Assembly (NCBI RefSeq): GCF_029852145.1
Contig: NC_079979.1
Span: forward strand, 17,991,901-18,055,900
DNA length: 64,000 nt
Direction: 5' to 3'
Source of the DNA: Microplitis mediator
Taxonomy: Eukaryota; Arthropoda; Insecta; Hymenoptera; Braconidae
Position 1 is the first letter of the stretch. Each line of letters begins with the position of its first letter. The notes beneath the pieces were generated by a model. The model did not search any database. It saw only the letters and a list, made by a program, of their open reading frames with translations, and had not been told where the DNA came from. Positions 32,090 through 44,194 of this stretch are shown one piece after another. Both the position numbers and the translations under genes were made by a program.

Positions 32090-32133
32090 GTATTATGGTA
32101 ACGGTTACTATAATATTATAATAATAATAACTA

Positions 32134-32451
32134 CACGGAGAAAAATGTTGGTTCAAAACCTACTAATTTTTATTATGCTGTCGACGAAATTTGAAACAGG
32201 AAGGGAAGCATCCAAAAAAATATTATGCTCTTATCAAAAATTATTATGCCGCATCACAATTATTATAATGTATGGAAGTAATTTTTATTAAATTTTATCG
32301 ATAAGTGTCTCGCGCGTAGTAAGTATTATGATATAGCATAATAATTTTTCGTATGAGCATAATAATTTTTTGGATGCTTCCCTTCCTGTTTCAAGTTTCG
32401 TCGACAGCATAATAAAAATTAGTAGGTTTTGAACCAACATTTTTTTCCGTG
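32134..32451. mobile_element. Nested TA-flanked miniature element with ~110-bp inverted ends
   Basis: CACGGAGAAAAATGTTGGTT at the left and the inverse ending CCGTG at the right; both arms carry AGGAAGGGAAGCATCC / GGATGCTTCCCTTCCT. TA on both sides. Confidence 0.82.
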
Positions 32452-32529
32452 TATAATATATATGCATGGGTGCCGCTCCTATAATCGACATTTTACAAAA
32501 ACCGGTTATCATGCATTATGGGAACCATT

Positions 32530-33115
32530 CCCGAGTCGAAATATTAGACGTAAATTGAACGTTCTTAACGTTTTAAACGTAAATTGAACGTTTTGAACGT
32601 AAATTGAACGTTTTGGGCATTTCAAAACTCAATTTGACAGCTTTTAACTTATTCAAAACGTAGATTGGAGTATCATATATTGAAAACGTAACTAAAACCT
32701 ATTTAGACTTACAATAAGAAAACATAAGCATACAAAAAAATTTTTTTCATCGATTTTGTACTCTTGGATTATCATCACGTCAATTCCGTAAAATTTTGTC
32801 GTCCGCCTTTCTGGCTCTTAAATAAAAAATTCGTATTTTGAAAAAAAAATTTTTTCAGTTTCATACTTCTATCTTTAACACTATCATATCTTTTCATATA
32901 TTATGATATCAAGGTTATGAAAATTGTGATTACAAATATTGAAATAGATTAATTAATGTTATCATTACTTTAAAATCATAACTCATAAAATTACCAATTT
33001 TTTACGAACCAAAATACAAAAAAATCGTTCAATTTACTTTCAAAACGTTAAAAACGTTCAATTTACGTTTAAAACGTTAAGAACGTTCAACTTACGTCTG
33101 ATATTTTGACTCGGG
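32530..33115. mobile_element. Nested element with CCCGAGTC ends and repeated AACGTTTTAAACG words
   Basis: Left arm CCCGAGTCGAAATATTAGACG then GTAAATTGAACGTTCTTAACG; the right arm is its inverse with a few changes (GACTCGGGT at the end). The inverted ends are ~75 bp. Confidence 0.7.
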
Positions 33116-33162
33116 TTCCGATAATATATATGTAATTAATACCATAAATTTCTCTCCGTGTA

Positions 33163-34008
33163 CTCGGAGTCACTGGAAAATAGGCAACAATAATTTTCGA
33201 GACATCAAAATATTGATGTACATTTAAATTTATCAATTAAAGAGATTCAACCCACGATTTTTCGTTTATAAACTTTTAGTTAAATCTATTAGTTTTGGAC
33301 AATGAAATTTTTTTATTCGGTTTTCTCGTTCACTCCTCACAGCTCGATAAAACTTGTTGACTTGGAATTTTAATGAGTGGACAGATTTGGGGCATGACGT
33401 CGGGAATCGCTGTCTGACGTACGTGATTGTATGAATATCAAAGAGAATAACTAAACCCAGATCAGAAGTACCGAAGACGACGGAGAGAACAGTATTATTA
33501 TAATAATAATAATAATAATAAAATAATTTATATAACATGTATAAGGCAGCAATATATTTAACTTATTGTCGATTTACCAGAGTGAACCATACATATATAT
33601 TACTGACAATAGGATAAATGCTGCACTGTGTGCAATATTAAACAAGTACCGACACTAACTATTAGGAGTAATACATCTGCGCGTTGAATTTATTTCGAGT
33701 CGCGTGCCAAATCACGTGCTCGCTGAGTGATACGACGCAGAGGACAATAAGAAGAAGAATGTTGAGGATAGAGAAATAAATTAACTTGTAATGTCAACAA
33801 GTTTATTTATTTATGCCGAGAAATTGATTATTTTCAATTATTTTAACCCTAGAAGAAAGTTTTAGACTCCAGTGTTTACTTCGCACATAATTTTGTTGGA
33901 TGCGTTCGCTTTTAATTATCACCTCTGATTTAATACCGCACTCGTATGATGTAAAAGTTTACTAATATCAATAAAATATTCTTAAACATAAGCCCGAGGG
34001 TATTTTGG
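33163..34008. other. Gene-free stretch
   Basis: (AAT)n microsatellite at 33497-33521 and a less AT-rich patch at 33670-33760 containing ATCACGTGCTCG (E-box CACGTG). No exon seen. Confidence 0.35.
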
Positions 34009-34390
34009 CATAGTGATATCCGCAAAATATTTATTACCGTGTAGCAGGCAAGACGAAACAGCGTGGCCCTGAGACCCATACTACAATGCCGAGAGCACAA
34101 TGCTACTAGTTTTTCTCGCCACAATTTTTGGCGTGTCAATCAATGTATACTATCGTATTACCACCAAAACGAGATAGATGTCGTTAGACTAGGTTTATCG
34201 GCCAGAAGCAAAGTGGCCTGACGGCCATATTGACATTTAGGCGTCCGCGACAACTATTGCCAATGTTACTATTCCCGCAATGGTTGAATCATCTATGCAT
34301 ACAATTTTATAACCTATAAAAATCTCCGATACCATACAGTATGGCGTTCACGCCATAGTGATATCCGCAAAATATTTGTTACCGTGTATA
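34009..34390. repeat. Interspersed repeat, copy 1 (related copy at 57257-57576)
   Basis: About 320 bp shared with 57257-57576, including GAGACCCATA-TACAATGCC, GGCCAGAAGCAA-GTGGCCTG and a hairpin-forming GGCGTTCACGCC. This copy has TGATATCCGCAAAATATTT(A/G)TTACCGTGTA at both ends as a direct repeat. Class unknown; no long frame. Confidence 0.65.
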
Positions 34391-34392
34391 CA

Positions 34393-34521
34393 CATTGGCA
34401 GTGTGAAAATTTTAAATTCACACCGCCTAAATTTAACACTAAATTTCGTGTAATTTTCACAGCAAAATTTTTACACCGAGACATTTACACTACACCGGGT
34501 CAAAAAATTTTTTTACAGTGT
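34393..34521. mobile_element. CACTGTAAAAAATT family, half copy (inverted)
   Basis: About 130 bp equal to the terminal part of the ~640-bp family in reverse orientation, ending ...TTTTTTTACAGTG. It abuts the repeat at 34009-34390 without a gap. Confidence 0.6.
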
Positions 34522-35304
34522 GCAATAATAATTGTATTAATAATGAATTAATATCTATTCAGTTGTTTATTGTCTAGAGAAAATAATAAACAGTGATTGA
34601 GTTAAGTACTGGAAAAATTTAATGATTGGAAGTAAATAACATAATAATTAATTATCCAGAGTAAATATAATTATTGTTCATAATACAAAAAATAATAATC
34701 ATACAGACTTGGATAATTGTGTATAGAAGGTATGTTTGGAATCCAATTAGTTTGCGTACAGGTCAAGGACAGAGAGTAATCCGAAAAGATAGAGTTAGTG
34801 TCCCGGAAATATAACTTTTAATGAGTGGTCAATATCAATAGACAATTATTATCGAGCAATTAGTTAATTATTAATAATAACAACAACAGCAACATACTAA
34901 CTCAGTTATTATAATTAACAATTATAATTTTACACTAGACATAATTATCTTGTTGATATAATTGACTAAATTTATTATTTTTAGTTTCAATGCGCAACGT
35001 AATTAATTTATTTCAATAAATTCATGGCATTAAATTAGACAGTTATTAAATTATATGAAGGAACGGGGGAGTGGAGGACAAATAGGTCTCGAGAATGTAT
35101 TCTTTTTTTTTTAATTGTATGTTGGGGTAACACGGAGACTATTGCAAAATTTGGGCGACTCAAAACTGTGAAAAAATTTTTTTTTTTAATTCTGAAAACC
35201 ATAGAAATTTTTAATTGATTTTATAATGAATGGCTCATTTTTGCCCGACATTGAAATTTTTTTATGGCTCGGTTAATATTTTGATACCAGATATTTAGTT
35301 TGGG
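34522..35304. other. AT-rich, nothing recognised
   Basis: No exon, repeat end or RNA gene seen. Confidence 0.35.
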
Positions 35305-36103
35305 ATTAAGGAAAAAATCTGTCTATCGGTTGACTCTGCGGGCCAGCCCTAAAACTTCCCGCTGTTTTCGAGCTCCTTGAGCTCGAAACCATTGTTGTGA
35401 ATATATTTTCGAGCTCGAAGATACGTTTGTATTCAATTGTTTTCGAATAAACCGTTTTTTTACCATTTCTTTCTCCCACGATATCTCGCGAACGAATTAA
35501 CCGATTTTGATGGTTAAGGCGGTAATCGACGTGTTTTTTTGAGTTCTAGAGCTGATCAAATTTTAGAATTGATCGGATAAATCACTTCAAAGATAATCGA
35601 AAAAAACCGTTTGTTACCATTTCTTTCTCGATCGATTTCTCTCGAACAAATAAACCGATTGAGATGGTTGAGGCGGCAATCGACGCGTTTTATTGAGTTC
35701 TTGTGCTGATTAGATTTTGGATTTGATCGATCGAGCCATTTCTGAAAAATTTGAAAAAACTGAAAAAAATTTTTTTTTTTTTTTTTTGTTTTTCTTCCAT
35801 ATCTTAGAGTCTATTTTATCGATCGATTTAAAATTTTCAGAAAAGTTGATGGTCAATAAACTCTTTCGATTGCCATCTCAAAAATTTTAATCGGTCAGTT
35901 CATTAAAAAGATATTAAGAGTTTACATTCATACACACACACATACATACAGACACTCGGCCATCCTTCTGAAAATAGTCAGAATAGCTTCCTAGGACCTC
36001 AAAACGTCGACATCTGATGAAATTTCGATTTTCGCAAATCGGGGTGAAAACAATAACTTTCCAATTTTTCGAAAATCGTTGATTTTCTTAGCGGGAAGTT
36101 AAA
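35305..36103 (-). mobile_element. AACTTCCCGCTAAG repeat, reverse copy
   Basis: Reverse-oriented full copy, from TATCGGTTGACTCTGCGGGC to TTAGCGGGAAGTT, with ACACACACATACATACAGAC microsatellite at 35935. An internal block (TTCTTTCTC-GA-ATTTCTC) is partly duplicated. Confidence 0.65.
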
Positions 36104-37372
36104 AAATATAAGTGGAAAAAATGATTATTGACATTTTTTCTCTAGAGGGGCAATTTAGTGGGTTGTAACTCAAGATCAATGAGGCTAATAATTTTTTTTA
36201 TTTGCATCAATTTAACCCTATTTATTGTCATAATAAACTCAATGATCACGAGAATTGTGATTGTTTGAGATCCATTCTCGTGACTATAAATAACTTTAAA
36301 CTTTTCCTCAAACATATATAAGAGTAAAAAAAGAAATGGACTTTTGTTACTTGTGAGTATAGTTTGTAAGTGTTTCCAACTGCAAACACTGCTGCGGTTA
36401 CAAGATAAATTTAAAAACATTCTAACCTATAAAAAAGGTGAAAATAAAACCCATTGAATGAAATAAAATAAAAACGGTCCTATTGTAGTTGTTAGAAATT
36501 TTAGCCACGATTAATTAAAGTTAAGCAGTAATCGGGTCATCTAGCGGTCGAAAAAAATTCACATATATTTTATATAACACAATAAACTTTTGTTTTTCAG
36601 TTTTTATCTCACTGTCGCGAGATTTATTAATATGATAACTTCCCTAGGCGTCACTTTAACTCTTTTTTATTGATAATTCTTTAATATTCATTTTTATATC
36701 TATGAAAAAAAGATAAAATAACTATTTTTAGATCTTGTAAATATTTCTGATAAAACTGAATTTTACTGAAAAACCAAATGTTGTTATTTTATACTTTGCG
36801 TGAAATTTCAGTAAAAAAAAAACCCTTTTAAAAAACTGCATAAATAAATCCTGGACTATTCAGGAAATATTTAAAATGAATCAGTGAAAAGTACTGACCA
36901 TCAGTGAAAATTTACTGAGTGTCAGTACTTTTTCACTGATTGAATTTAAGAGCGCACTTGAGCGCGAAAAAAAAGTGTCAACTCTCCTTAACAACACGTG
37001 TCGCCATATTTTAGCCCGTGATAAAAAGATTAAATCTGACCATATTCCGTCAGATCTTATCTTTTTTTTACATAAGTTGTTTCTAATCACAAAATTTTTT
37101 TATGTCTAATTCAACGTCCATAAAAAAAAGTTGCCACCTGTCAGTTATCGAGCAATCTAGTTTTTGTAAAATAAATACTCCAATCAGTGACTATATTTTT
37201 TCGCGCTGGTCCGTTGGCTTTTTCGTATGTATGTAGTTACGATATCTTTCGGAAATCTCAATAAATTGACCAGATTATTTTTTTATCACCTTCTGATTAC
37301 CCTAGAGTAGAACCCTATCAAATATCACGGCTTTAATCCTTTTAGTTTATTTACAAAAAATACCTAAAGTGA
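36104..37372. other. Gene-free stretch with a short inverted repeat (36883-36944)
   Basis: GTGAAAAGTACTGACC and its near inverse GTCAGTACTTTTTCACTG form a ~60-bp hairpin. Otherwise AT-rich. Confidence 0.4.
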
Positions 37373-37380
37373 ATATTCAC

Positions 37381-38008
37381 TAGGGTGGTCGTTAAAAATT
37401 AAATTTTATCAGACGCCCCATAAAAAGCTTCTTTTTAGTGAAAAAATACGTGGGGAATTTGGTTTTTTCTTTTTAAGTAAAAAGAACATGTGTCTCAGGA
37501 CGATCCAAGTTCATTTTTCGATGCAATCGCGGTTTTTTTCAAATATCTCATGAAATATGCAGATTAAAGAAAAAAATCATAGATACAATTTTGTAGGAAA
37601 TTCAATTCTTGATAAAAAAGTTCATGTTTATTTTTTTTATAAAATGTATATTTACAAAGATATTTGAAAAAAACATTTGTAATCCTTAAAATGCTCAATT
37701 CATAAGATCTGAAGAAAGTATTTTCAAAATATCTTCATAAATACACATTCTATCAAGAAAATGAATGTGAACTTCTTGTCAAGAATTTAATTTCCTATAA
37801 AATTATTCCTCTGACTTTTTCCTTTAATCTGCATATTTCATGAGATATTTAAAAAAAACTGCGATTGCATCAAAAAATGAACTTTGATCGTCCTGAGGCA
37901 CGTGTTCTTTTTACTCAAAAAGAAAAAACCAAATTCCCCACATATTTTTTCACTAAAAAAAAGCTTTTTATGGGGCGTGAGGAAATTTAATTTTTAACGA
38001 CCACCCTA
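37381..38008. mobile_element. Fold-back element TAGGGTGGTCG...CGACCACCCTA with perfect 8-bp target duplication
   Basis: A 628-bp palindrome with ATATTCAC on both sides (37373-37380, 38009-38016). The arms carry ACGTGGGGAATTTGGTTTTT and its inverse; the middle is AATATCTC/GAGATATTT words with GGAAATTCAATTCTTGA and its inverse. A second, longer copy is at 43378-44194. Confidence 0.85.
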
Positions 38009-38016
38009 ATATTCAC

Positions 38017-39083
38017 TAATGATCAGTACTGATAAATTTTTAGTTAATAAATCTTTTATTTAGGTATTAAACTTTTGTCATGACTAAATTCAAATAAACG
38101 TAAGACGTTGCAGATTAATTTGTATTTACTTGAATATTTAACTATTGTAATAGTTAAGTTTTATCTAAAACTCGGATTAAGTTTTCTTATTAATTATAAT
38201 AATAATAATGTTTGTATTTATTAACTGGAATATTTAGAAGACTTAAAAGTTTTCCATAACTAAATAAAAAGTTAAAGATTAACACTTAAGCTAATGTCTT
38301 GATTTAAATGCCGAGTAATTGCTCAACAAATATTTGTTTGTTTGTTTATTGAGTTTAATGCTGATAAAAAATTTTATTATAAAACGTGAATTATGTATGA
38401 TTAAATCATGTAATAATAATTTAGCATAATAATCTCGCGACATTGTTGGGTAAAAAATGGAAATTAATGTTTGCAGAGAAAATTATAAGAGATTTCTACA
38501 TACATTTTATTTAAAAATGATAATTATGTGATAGACAAATTGAATTATTGAGTTAAGCATGCGATAAATATATCAACGGGTATTTAATATGTAGCATAAT
38601 AAATTTTATAAGTAAATAAATAAATCAATTTTTTTTTATGATAAATTAAATGAAGACATAAGAAATTATCATTCGAGTGATTCATCTTAATATTTTATGT
38701 TCGATATGTATATAAATATATATCTATATAAATTTATTTGTAATAAATATGAAGGAGGTAAATAGATAGTGGGTATGATTCGCGATTAAATTTCTTTGTT
38801 GTGAATTCGGATGTAAGATAAAAAATGAAGTATAAGAAAAAAAAATACTGGCGTGGATCCAAAATTAGGCAGAGACTTTGAGATTAACGGGTGATAAGAA
38901 AGTAAAAGTAAGAAAATAAAATAGAGATTTAAACGTAACAGCAAATAGAGAAAATCGTCCGAATGAAAATATATGTGGAGTCAAATGGACACGAAAGTTT
39001 TTAATTAAGTAACGAAATTTAATTTTATATTTTTCATAGTTACGAAGTTGCTAAATGTATGAGTTGGTAAATAAAATATATGT
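38017..39083. other. AT-rich, nothing recognised
   Basis: No exon, repeat end or RNA gene seen. Confidence 0.35.
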
Positions 39084-39744
39084 ATAGGAGAGGGAGGGGC
39101 AAAACGGGGTACTAAACGAAATACCACGTTTTCGAGGACTCAAATACACTAAATATTTTTTTTTTAATGAAATTCAAAGTAAATAGAAAAAATTTTCAGT
39201 TACCGTTAAAAAAAAAATTTTTCATTCTTGCGGGTAAAATGGGGTACCCCCTAAAAAGATAAAAAAAAAATTTCTGGATTTTAAATGAATTTGATTAAGT
39301 TAAACTTTTTTGCAAGTAATTTATGTGAAGAAAAATTATATTTTGCATGATTATTAGATACAAAAGAAGAAAAAAAATTTTTAATAGTTTTTATCATAAA
39401 AAAAAAGTCATTAATATTTTCCAACTGACAATTGATTTTTGAAAAAGTTTAACGAAAAAAATTCAAAATAACACTCAATTATATTTTGCATGATTATTGG
39501 ATACAAAAGAAGAAAAACAAATTTTTAATAGTTTTTATCATAAAACAAAAGTCATTAATATTTTTCAACTGACAATTGATTTTTGAAAAAGTTTAACAAA
39601 AAAAATTCAAAGTAACACTCAATTATATTTACAAAACTGATTTTGAAATGTTTAAAAACCATTTAAAATATAAAATTTTTTTTTATCAAATTTTGGGGGA
39701 ACCCCGTTTTGCCTACCCTACCCCCTTTTGCCCCCCCTCCCCCG
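39084..39744. mobile_element. Palindromic element with G-rich ends (GGGAGGGGCAAAACGGGGTA)
   Basis: The left end AGGGAGGGGCAAAACGGGG is mirrored by CCCCTTTTGCCCCCCCTCCC at the right. An internal 143-bp unit starting ATTATATTTTGCATGATTAT is repeated in tandem (39335 and 39478). Other copies are at 48911-49430 and 62966-63841, with a tail fragment at 49880-49987. Confidence 0.7.
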
Positions 39745-39848
39745 ATATATATGAAAATTGATGATTAGACGGTATTAAAGAGATCAGTTTTTATTAATTG
39801 TAACTTTTGATGATTATTAGTGAGGAAAATTTTTGAGTCACCATAGAA

Positions 39849-39874
39849 AGGGAGGGGAGGGGAGGGGAGGGGGG
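39849..39874 (+). other. Potential G-quadruplex tract
   Basis: Five successive runs of three or more G separated by single A (GGGAGGGGAGGGGAGGGGAG...). It stands out in a G-poor region and meets the usual four-run G-quadruplex pattern. Confidence 0.7.
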
Positions 39875-40871
39875 TAAAATGGATCGTTGAGAAAAAAATT
39901 TTTATAGTAGGATTTATGCTTATTTTTGAGTCCAGATAATTATTTGGTAATAAAATAACCAAGGCAGAGAACAATTTTTAATGCAGGACAAAATGAGTTG
40001 TATAAAAAAAATTTTGGGGCACACTCTCGCCTTTTCTTTTGAAAATTAGATAATGAGTAATAAATGAACAAGTAAATATAAATAGTAACTGTATTTTGTA
40101 CACACCAGTGCTCGAAAATAAATTTAAATCCATGTATATGAGTAAAAAAAATTTTTAAAATTACCAATGAGCGAAAAAAGTATCAAACAAAAGACCTAAA
40201 CACACAAAGATAAATAAAATGTATTTGAACAAGTGTGTAAAAATACATGACATGATATACCGAATGATGATCCCGAAGCAAATAAATTTAAAGTAAACTG
40301 TCTTTGGTCTTTTTCTTTAATATACGCACAACCCATTATATATAGATGTGTATATTTTGAATGTAGTGTTGTAGTTGATGTATTTCATCAGCAATGAAGG
40401 TGTCACGTGCGCGACAATCACGTGTTTATCATGAGTGTATCGTTACATTCAACGACACTTGGAGTATGTGCCGTTTACATATCACATATGCTACCGACTC
40501 GTTTGTTCTCTTACTCTAGTCTGTTAACTGCTGAATTGTAAACACATATATTTTAATTATTTTTTTTCCTTCACTAACTCAATGGGCCATAACAATTATT
40601 TGAATATTTTACGGGTACAACTGATGTTTAATAACTGGAATTTTTCTTACTTTTTCTGAAGGTCAATAGACACCTTTGCAAGGACAGCTATCGATCAATG
40701 ATCTAGTTTATTTGAGATCTACTGTTTAACTTGGAGTTTTGTAGTCAGTATTGAGTAATAGGTATCGGTAATTTGATAATATTGATAAGGCATAATATAG
40801 ATAACAAAATGAGTTGGTGATAAGCGTCGGGTGGTCACTGTATTGTATATTATTTTTTCATATATACAGAT
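39875..40871. other. Gene-free stretch; less AT-rich patch with two E-boxes near 40.4 kb
   Basis: Apart from the CACGTG pair at 40404-40409 and 40419-40424, nothing recognised. Confidence 0.35.
40404..40424. promoter_or_regulatory. Two CACGTG E-boxes nine bases apart
   Basis: CACGTG at 40404 and 40419 on the same turn-spaced stretch could bind bHLH factors. No gene start is known nearby, so the role is unproven. Confidence 0.25.
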
Positions 40872-41814
40872 TAGTGTTTAAAAAAAAAACAAATTTTTTT
40901 TTTATGGTATCCAAAAATTAAAGTATAGCTAAAAATACAAATTTTGGTACCAATCCGAGCTCTTAATAATAATATTAAGCTTTGCCTTAATCCATTTTTC
41001 TATTTTCCATTTAAATAACACGGGAAAAATATTTTTTTTTTTTAGAATTTACTAGCTCACAAACCAATCAACGGAATTTTATGCACAATTGATGTTTTTG
41101 TAGGAAATTGAACGCTCTACAAAAAAAGTCTCTTATCATTTTTTGACAAATCCCACTGTTCGAAAGTTATTTGAGCTTCAAGTCAAATTTAAAGTAAATT
41201 TTGAGATTTTTTTACTTTTTCGGCGAAACTATCAGTCTTATCAAAAAATGTCATAAGAACTTTTTTGTAGATAATTTTATTCCTTACAGACTATCACAAA
41301 TAAAGTTTTTCGAAATTCCGCGTTGTTTATAAGTTATTTCCATTTTAATGCCAAGCTCTTAAAAAAATCGATATCTGATTGATTTTAAGATCTTACGATT
41401 GAAATGAAAATAACTTGAAAACAACCCGGAATTTCGAAAAACTTTATTTGTGATAATTTGTAAGGAATAAAATTACCTACAAAAAAAATTCTATGACATT
41501 TTGTGATAGGACTAATAGTTTCGCCGGAAAAGTGAAAAGGTCTCAAAATTTACTAGAAATTTGACTTCCAGCTCCAATACCTTTTGAACAGTGGGATTTA
41601 TCAAAAAATGATAAGAAACTTTTTTTGTAGAGCGTTCAATTTCCTACAAAAATATTAATTTCGCATGAAATTCCGTTGATTGGTTTGTGAGCTAGAAAAT
41701 TCTAAAAAAAAAAATATTTTTCCCGTGTTATTCAAATGGAAAATAGAAAAATGGATTGAGGCAAACTTTGAATTTTTGAATACCAAAAAAAACTGTTTTT
41801 CATGAAACACCCTA
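40872..41814. mobile_element. Fold-back element TAGTGTTTAAAAAA...GAAACACCCTA
   Basis: A ~940-bp palindrome of the same family as 27910-28932: GAACGCTCTACAAAAAAAGT on one arm and its inverse on the other; CAATCAACGGAATTTTATGC paired with its inverse. No clear target duplication. Confidence 0.7.
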
Positions 41815-41915
41815 ATCCAGGAAGGGAATTATGTGGTTTTGAACTTTAAAAAATTTTAACTGTAGAATAGGAGAAATTATTTTTGGTTATCATTGGTTAC
41901 ATAAAATAATTGATA

Positions 41916-42089
41916 CACTATAAAAAATTTGCGAAGTGATCGCGGATTAAATCTGGAGTGAGGATTTTTTATTCGTTCAATGCCCGTGAAGGGAAATTTA
42001 TTTTGAAATTAAAACTCTGGATCGGAGTAAACGCGGATTAAAATAAAAATCCATATTCACTCTGAATTTGCTTTTTATTTTTTACAGTC
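41916..42089. mobile_element. 'ACTCCG' family miniature element, short copy
   Basis: CACTATAAAAAATTTGCG at the left, TTATTTTTTACAGTC at the right, with interior GGATCGGAGTAAACGCGG and ATTCACTCTGAATTTGC. Confidence 0.5.
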
Positions 42090-43377
42090 GACGAAGTAAA
42101 TTGTATAAATATATATAATTAGAGGTGTCAATATTAATAAATAGTGTGAAAGATGAATAAGCAGTAATTTGTCATTAATATAAAAAATAATAGTAATAGC
42201 AGTCAATTTATCTACTGTCAGTATACATATGATATATACAAAAGACTATCTTATTCTCATCCGGCAATTAAATAACATCCGCAACAACAAAAAATAGAAA
42301 AAAAAAGAACAAATAATAAATAATAATTACCAACTCGTACATAAATTTTATTTTATTTTTTTTTTGTTTCTTATTTTTTTATGCCTAAATAAACGCTTGT
42401 TGATTATTCTCACATCCGTTCTCGCACCTGATAATCACTTGTGTCGCGTTTAAATTAATAAGTAGTTTATTATTTAATACGACATACGTTCGTAATAATG
42501 AAATTAAAAATATCAGAAGCTGTAGACTAATATAATTAGTACCCGCATGAAAATAGCATATATGGTAAACATATATTAAAATATATGTTACAGATATAAA
42601 TATATATGTGACAATACATGAAATCTTATCTAGAACTATGTATAGATTTTGGCCAATTTTATTATAATTCTATATATGTTTTCTCTTATATGATTTCATA
42701 TATTTATATATTTATCATATATGGTATTTTCATGCAGATATGGAAACACCTAATATATATTGAAGTAAAAATGAAATTTATTTTAAATCTAAGATATAAT
42801 TAAAATTGTTTAATTTTTGTACGGAACTGAAACGCAGACACTCCGTCGGTGTCCGAAAAGTTTTCCAAAAGGCATGATGAGGAACACGCCGTGATATTGC
42901 TGAAGTTTAAACAGAAAATTTCTATAGTATAGCGAACGTCGGTGCGCCAACGGGTAATTTGAAAAATAAATGTGCACAAACCGTTATATAGATATTATAT
43001 ATATATATAGAGAGAGTGGGTCTTTGGGAGAAGAACGATTTAATTAATTATGAACTTGTCCTCATCCTCTTTTCACTCAACCTACTCTTCCTCCTACTCT
43101 TTAACGTCATTGTCGGTCTTTCTCTATTTTTTTTTCCCTAACTAACTCTCGCTTTATGTATATATATCGCAATAAATTTAACCTGGTATTCATGCAATAT
43201 TACCCACCAATTCTATTTGTTGAAAAACCAATTATGATTGTACACGTGTGTATTTCAATTTCCTTCATTTATTCTATTTATATATTTATCTTGTTTATTT
43301 ATTTTGTCTTTATTAACAAAATTAATTATAAACATTTATTTAATACGAGCAATCATCTATTGATATAATATAGTCAT
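42090..43377. other. Gene-free stretch with a TA-rich palindrome (42543-42740)
   Basis: CCGCATGAAAATAGCATATA and its near inverse TATATGGTATTTTCATGC bound ~200 bp of TATA words, probably a miniature element. The rest is AT-rich. Confidence 0.4.
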
Positions 43378-44194
43378 TAGGGTGGTCGTTAAAAATTAAA
43401 TTTTATCAGACGCTCAAAAAAAATCTTCCTTCTAGTGGAAAAATACGTGGGGAATTTGGTTTTTTCTTTTTAAGTAAACAGAACACGTGTCGCAGGACCA
43501 TCAAAGTTCATTTTTCGATACAATCGCGGTTTTTTTTAAATATCTCATGAAATATGCAGATTAAAGGAAAAAATCATAGGAACAATTTTGTTGGAAATTA
43601 AATTCTTGACAAAAAAGGTCATATTCATTTTTTTTATAAAATATGTATTTATGAAGATATTTAAAAAAACTTTTTTTAGATCTAATGAATTGAGCGTTTT
43701 AAGGATTACAAATGTTTTTTTTAAATATCTTATGAAATATGCAGACTAAAGGAAAAAATCATAAGAACAATTTTGTAGGAAATTAAATTCTTGACAAAAA
43801 AGGTCATGTTGATTTTTTTTATAAAATGTATATTTACAAAGATATTTAAAAAAAACATTTGTAACTCATGAAACGCTCAATTCATTAGATCTAAAAAATG
43901 TTTTTTTTAAATATCTCTGTAAATATACATTTTATAAAAAAAATGAACATGACCTTTTTTGTCAAGAATTTAATTTCCTATAAAATTGTTCCTATGATTT
44001 TTTTTTTTAATTTGCATATTTTATGAGATATTTAAAAAAAACCGCGATTGCATCAAAAAATGAACTTTGATGGTCCCGAGGCATGTGTTCTTTTTACTTA
44101 AAACAAAAAAACCAAATTCCCCACGTATTTTTTTCACTGAAAAGAAGCTTTTTATGGGGTGTCTGAGAAAATTCAATTTTTAACGACCACCCTA
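43378..44194. mobile_element. Fold-back element TAGGGTGGTCG, second copy with extra inner repeats
   Basis: Same ends as 37381-38008, but ~190 bp longer because an inner module (GAAATTAAATTCTTGAC ... AGATATTTAAAAAAA) occurs an extra time. Flanks do not match, so the target duplication has decayed. Confidence 0.78.

Larger units (their letters stand above)
31628..33160. mobile_element. TA-flanked element CACGGAGAGAAATTTATGG... with three younger elements inside
   Basis: The outer ends CACGGAGAGAAATTTATGG and CCATAAATTTCTCTCCGTG-type are inverted copies with TA outside. The interior that belongs to it is rich in ATTATGGTAACGGTTACC words. It contains insertions at 31835-32089, 32134-32451 and 32530-33115, which make up most of its length. 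Confidence 0.78.
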
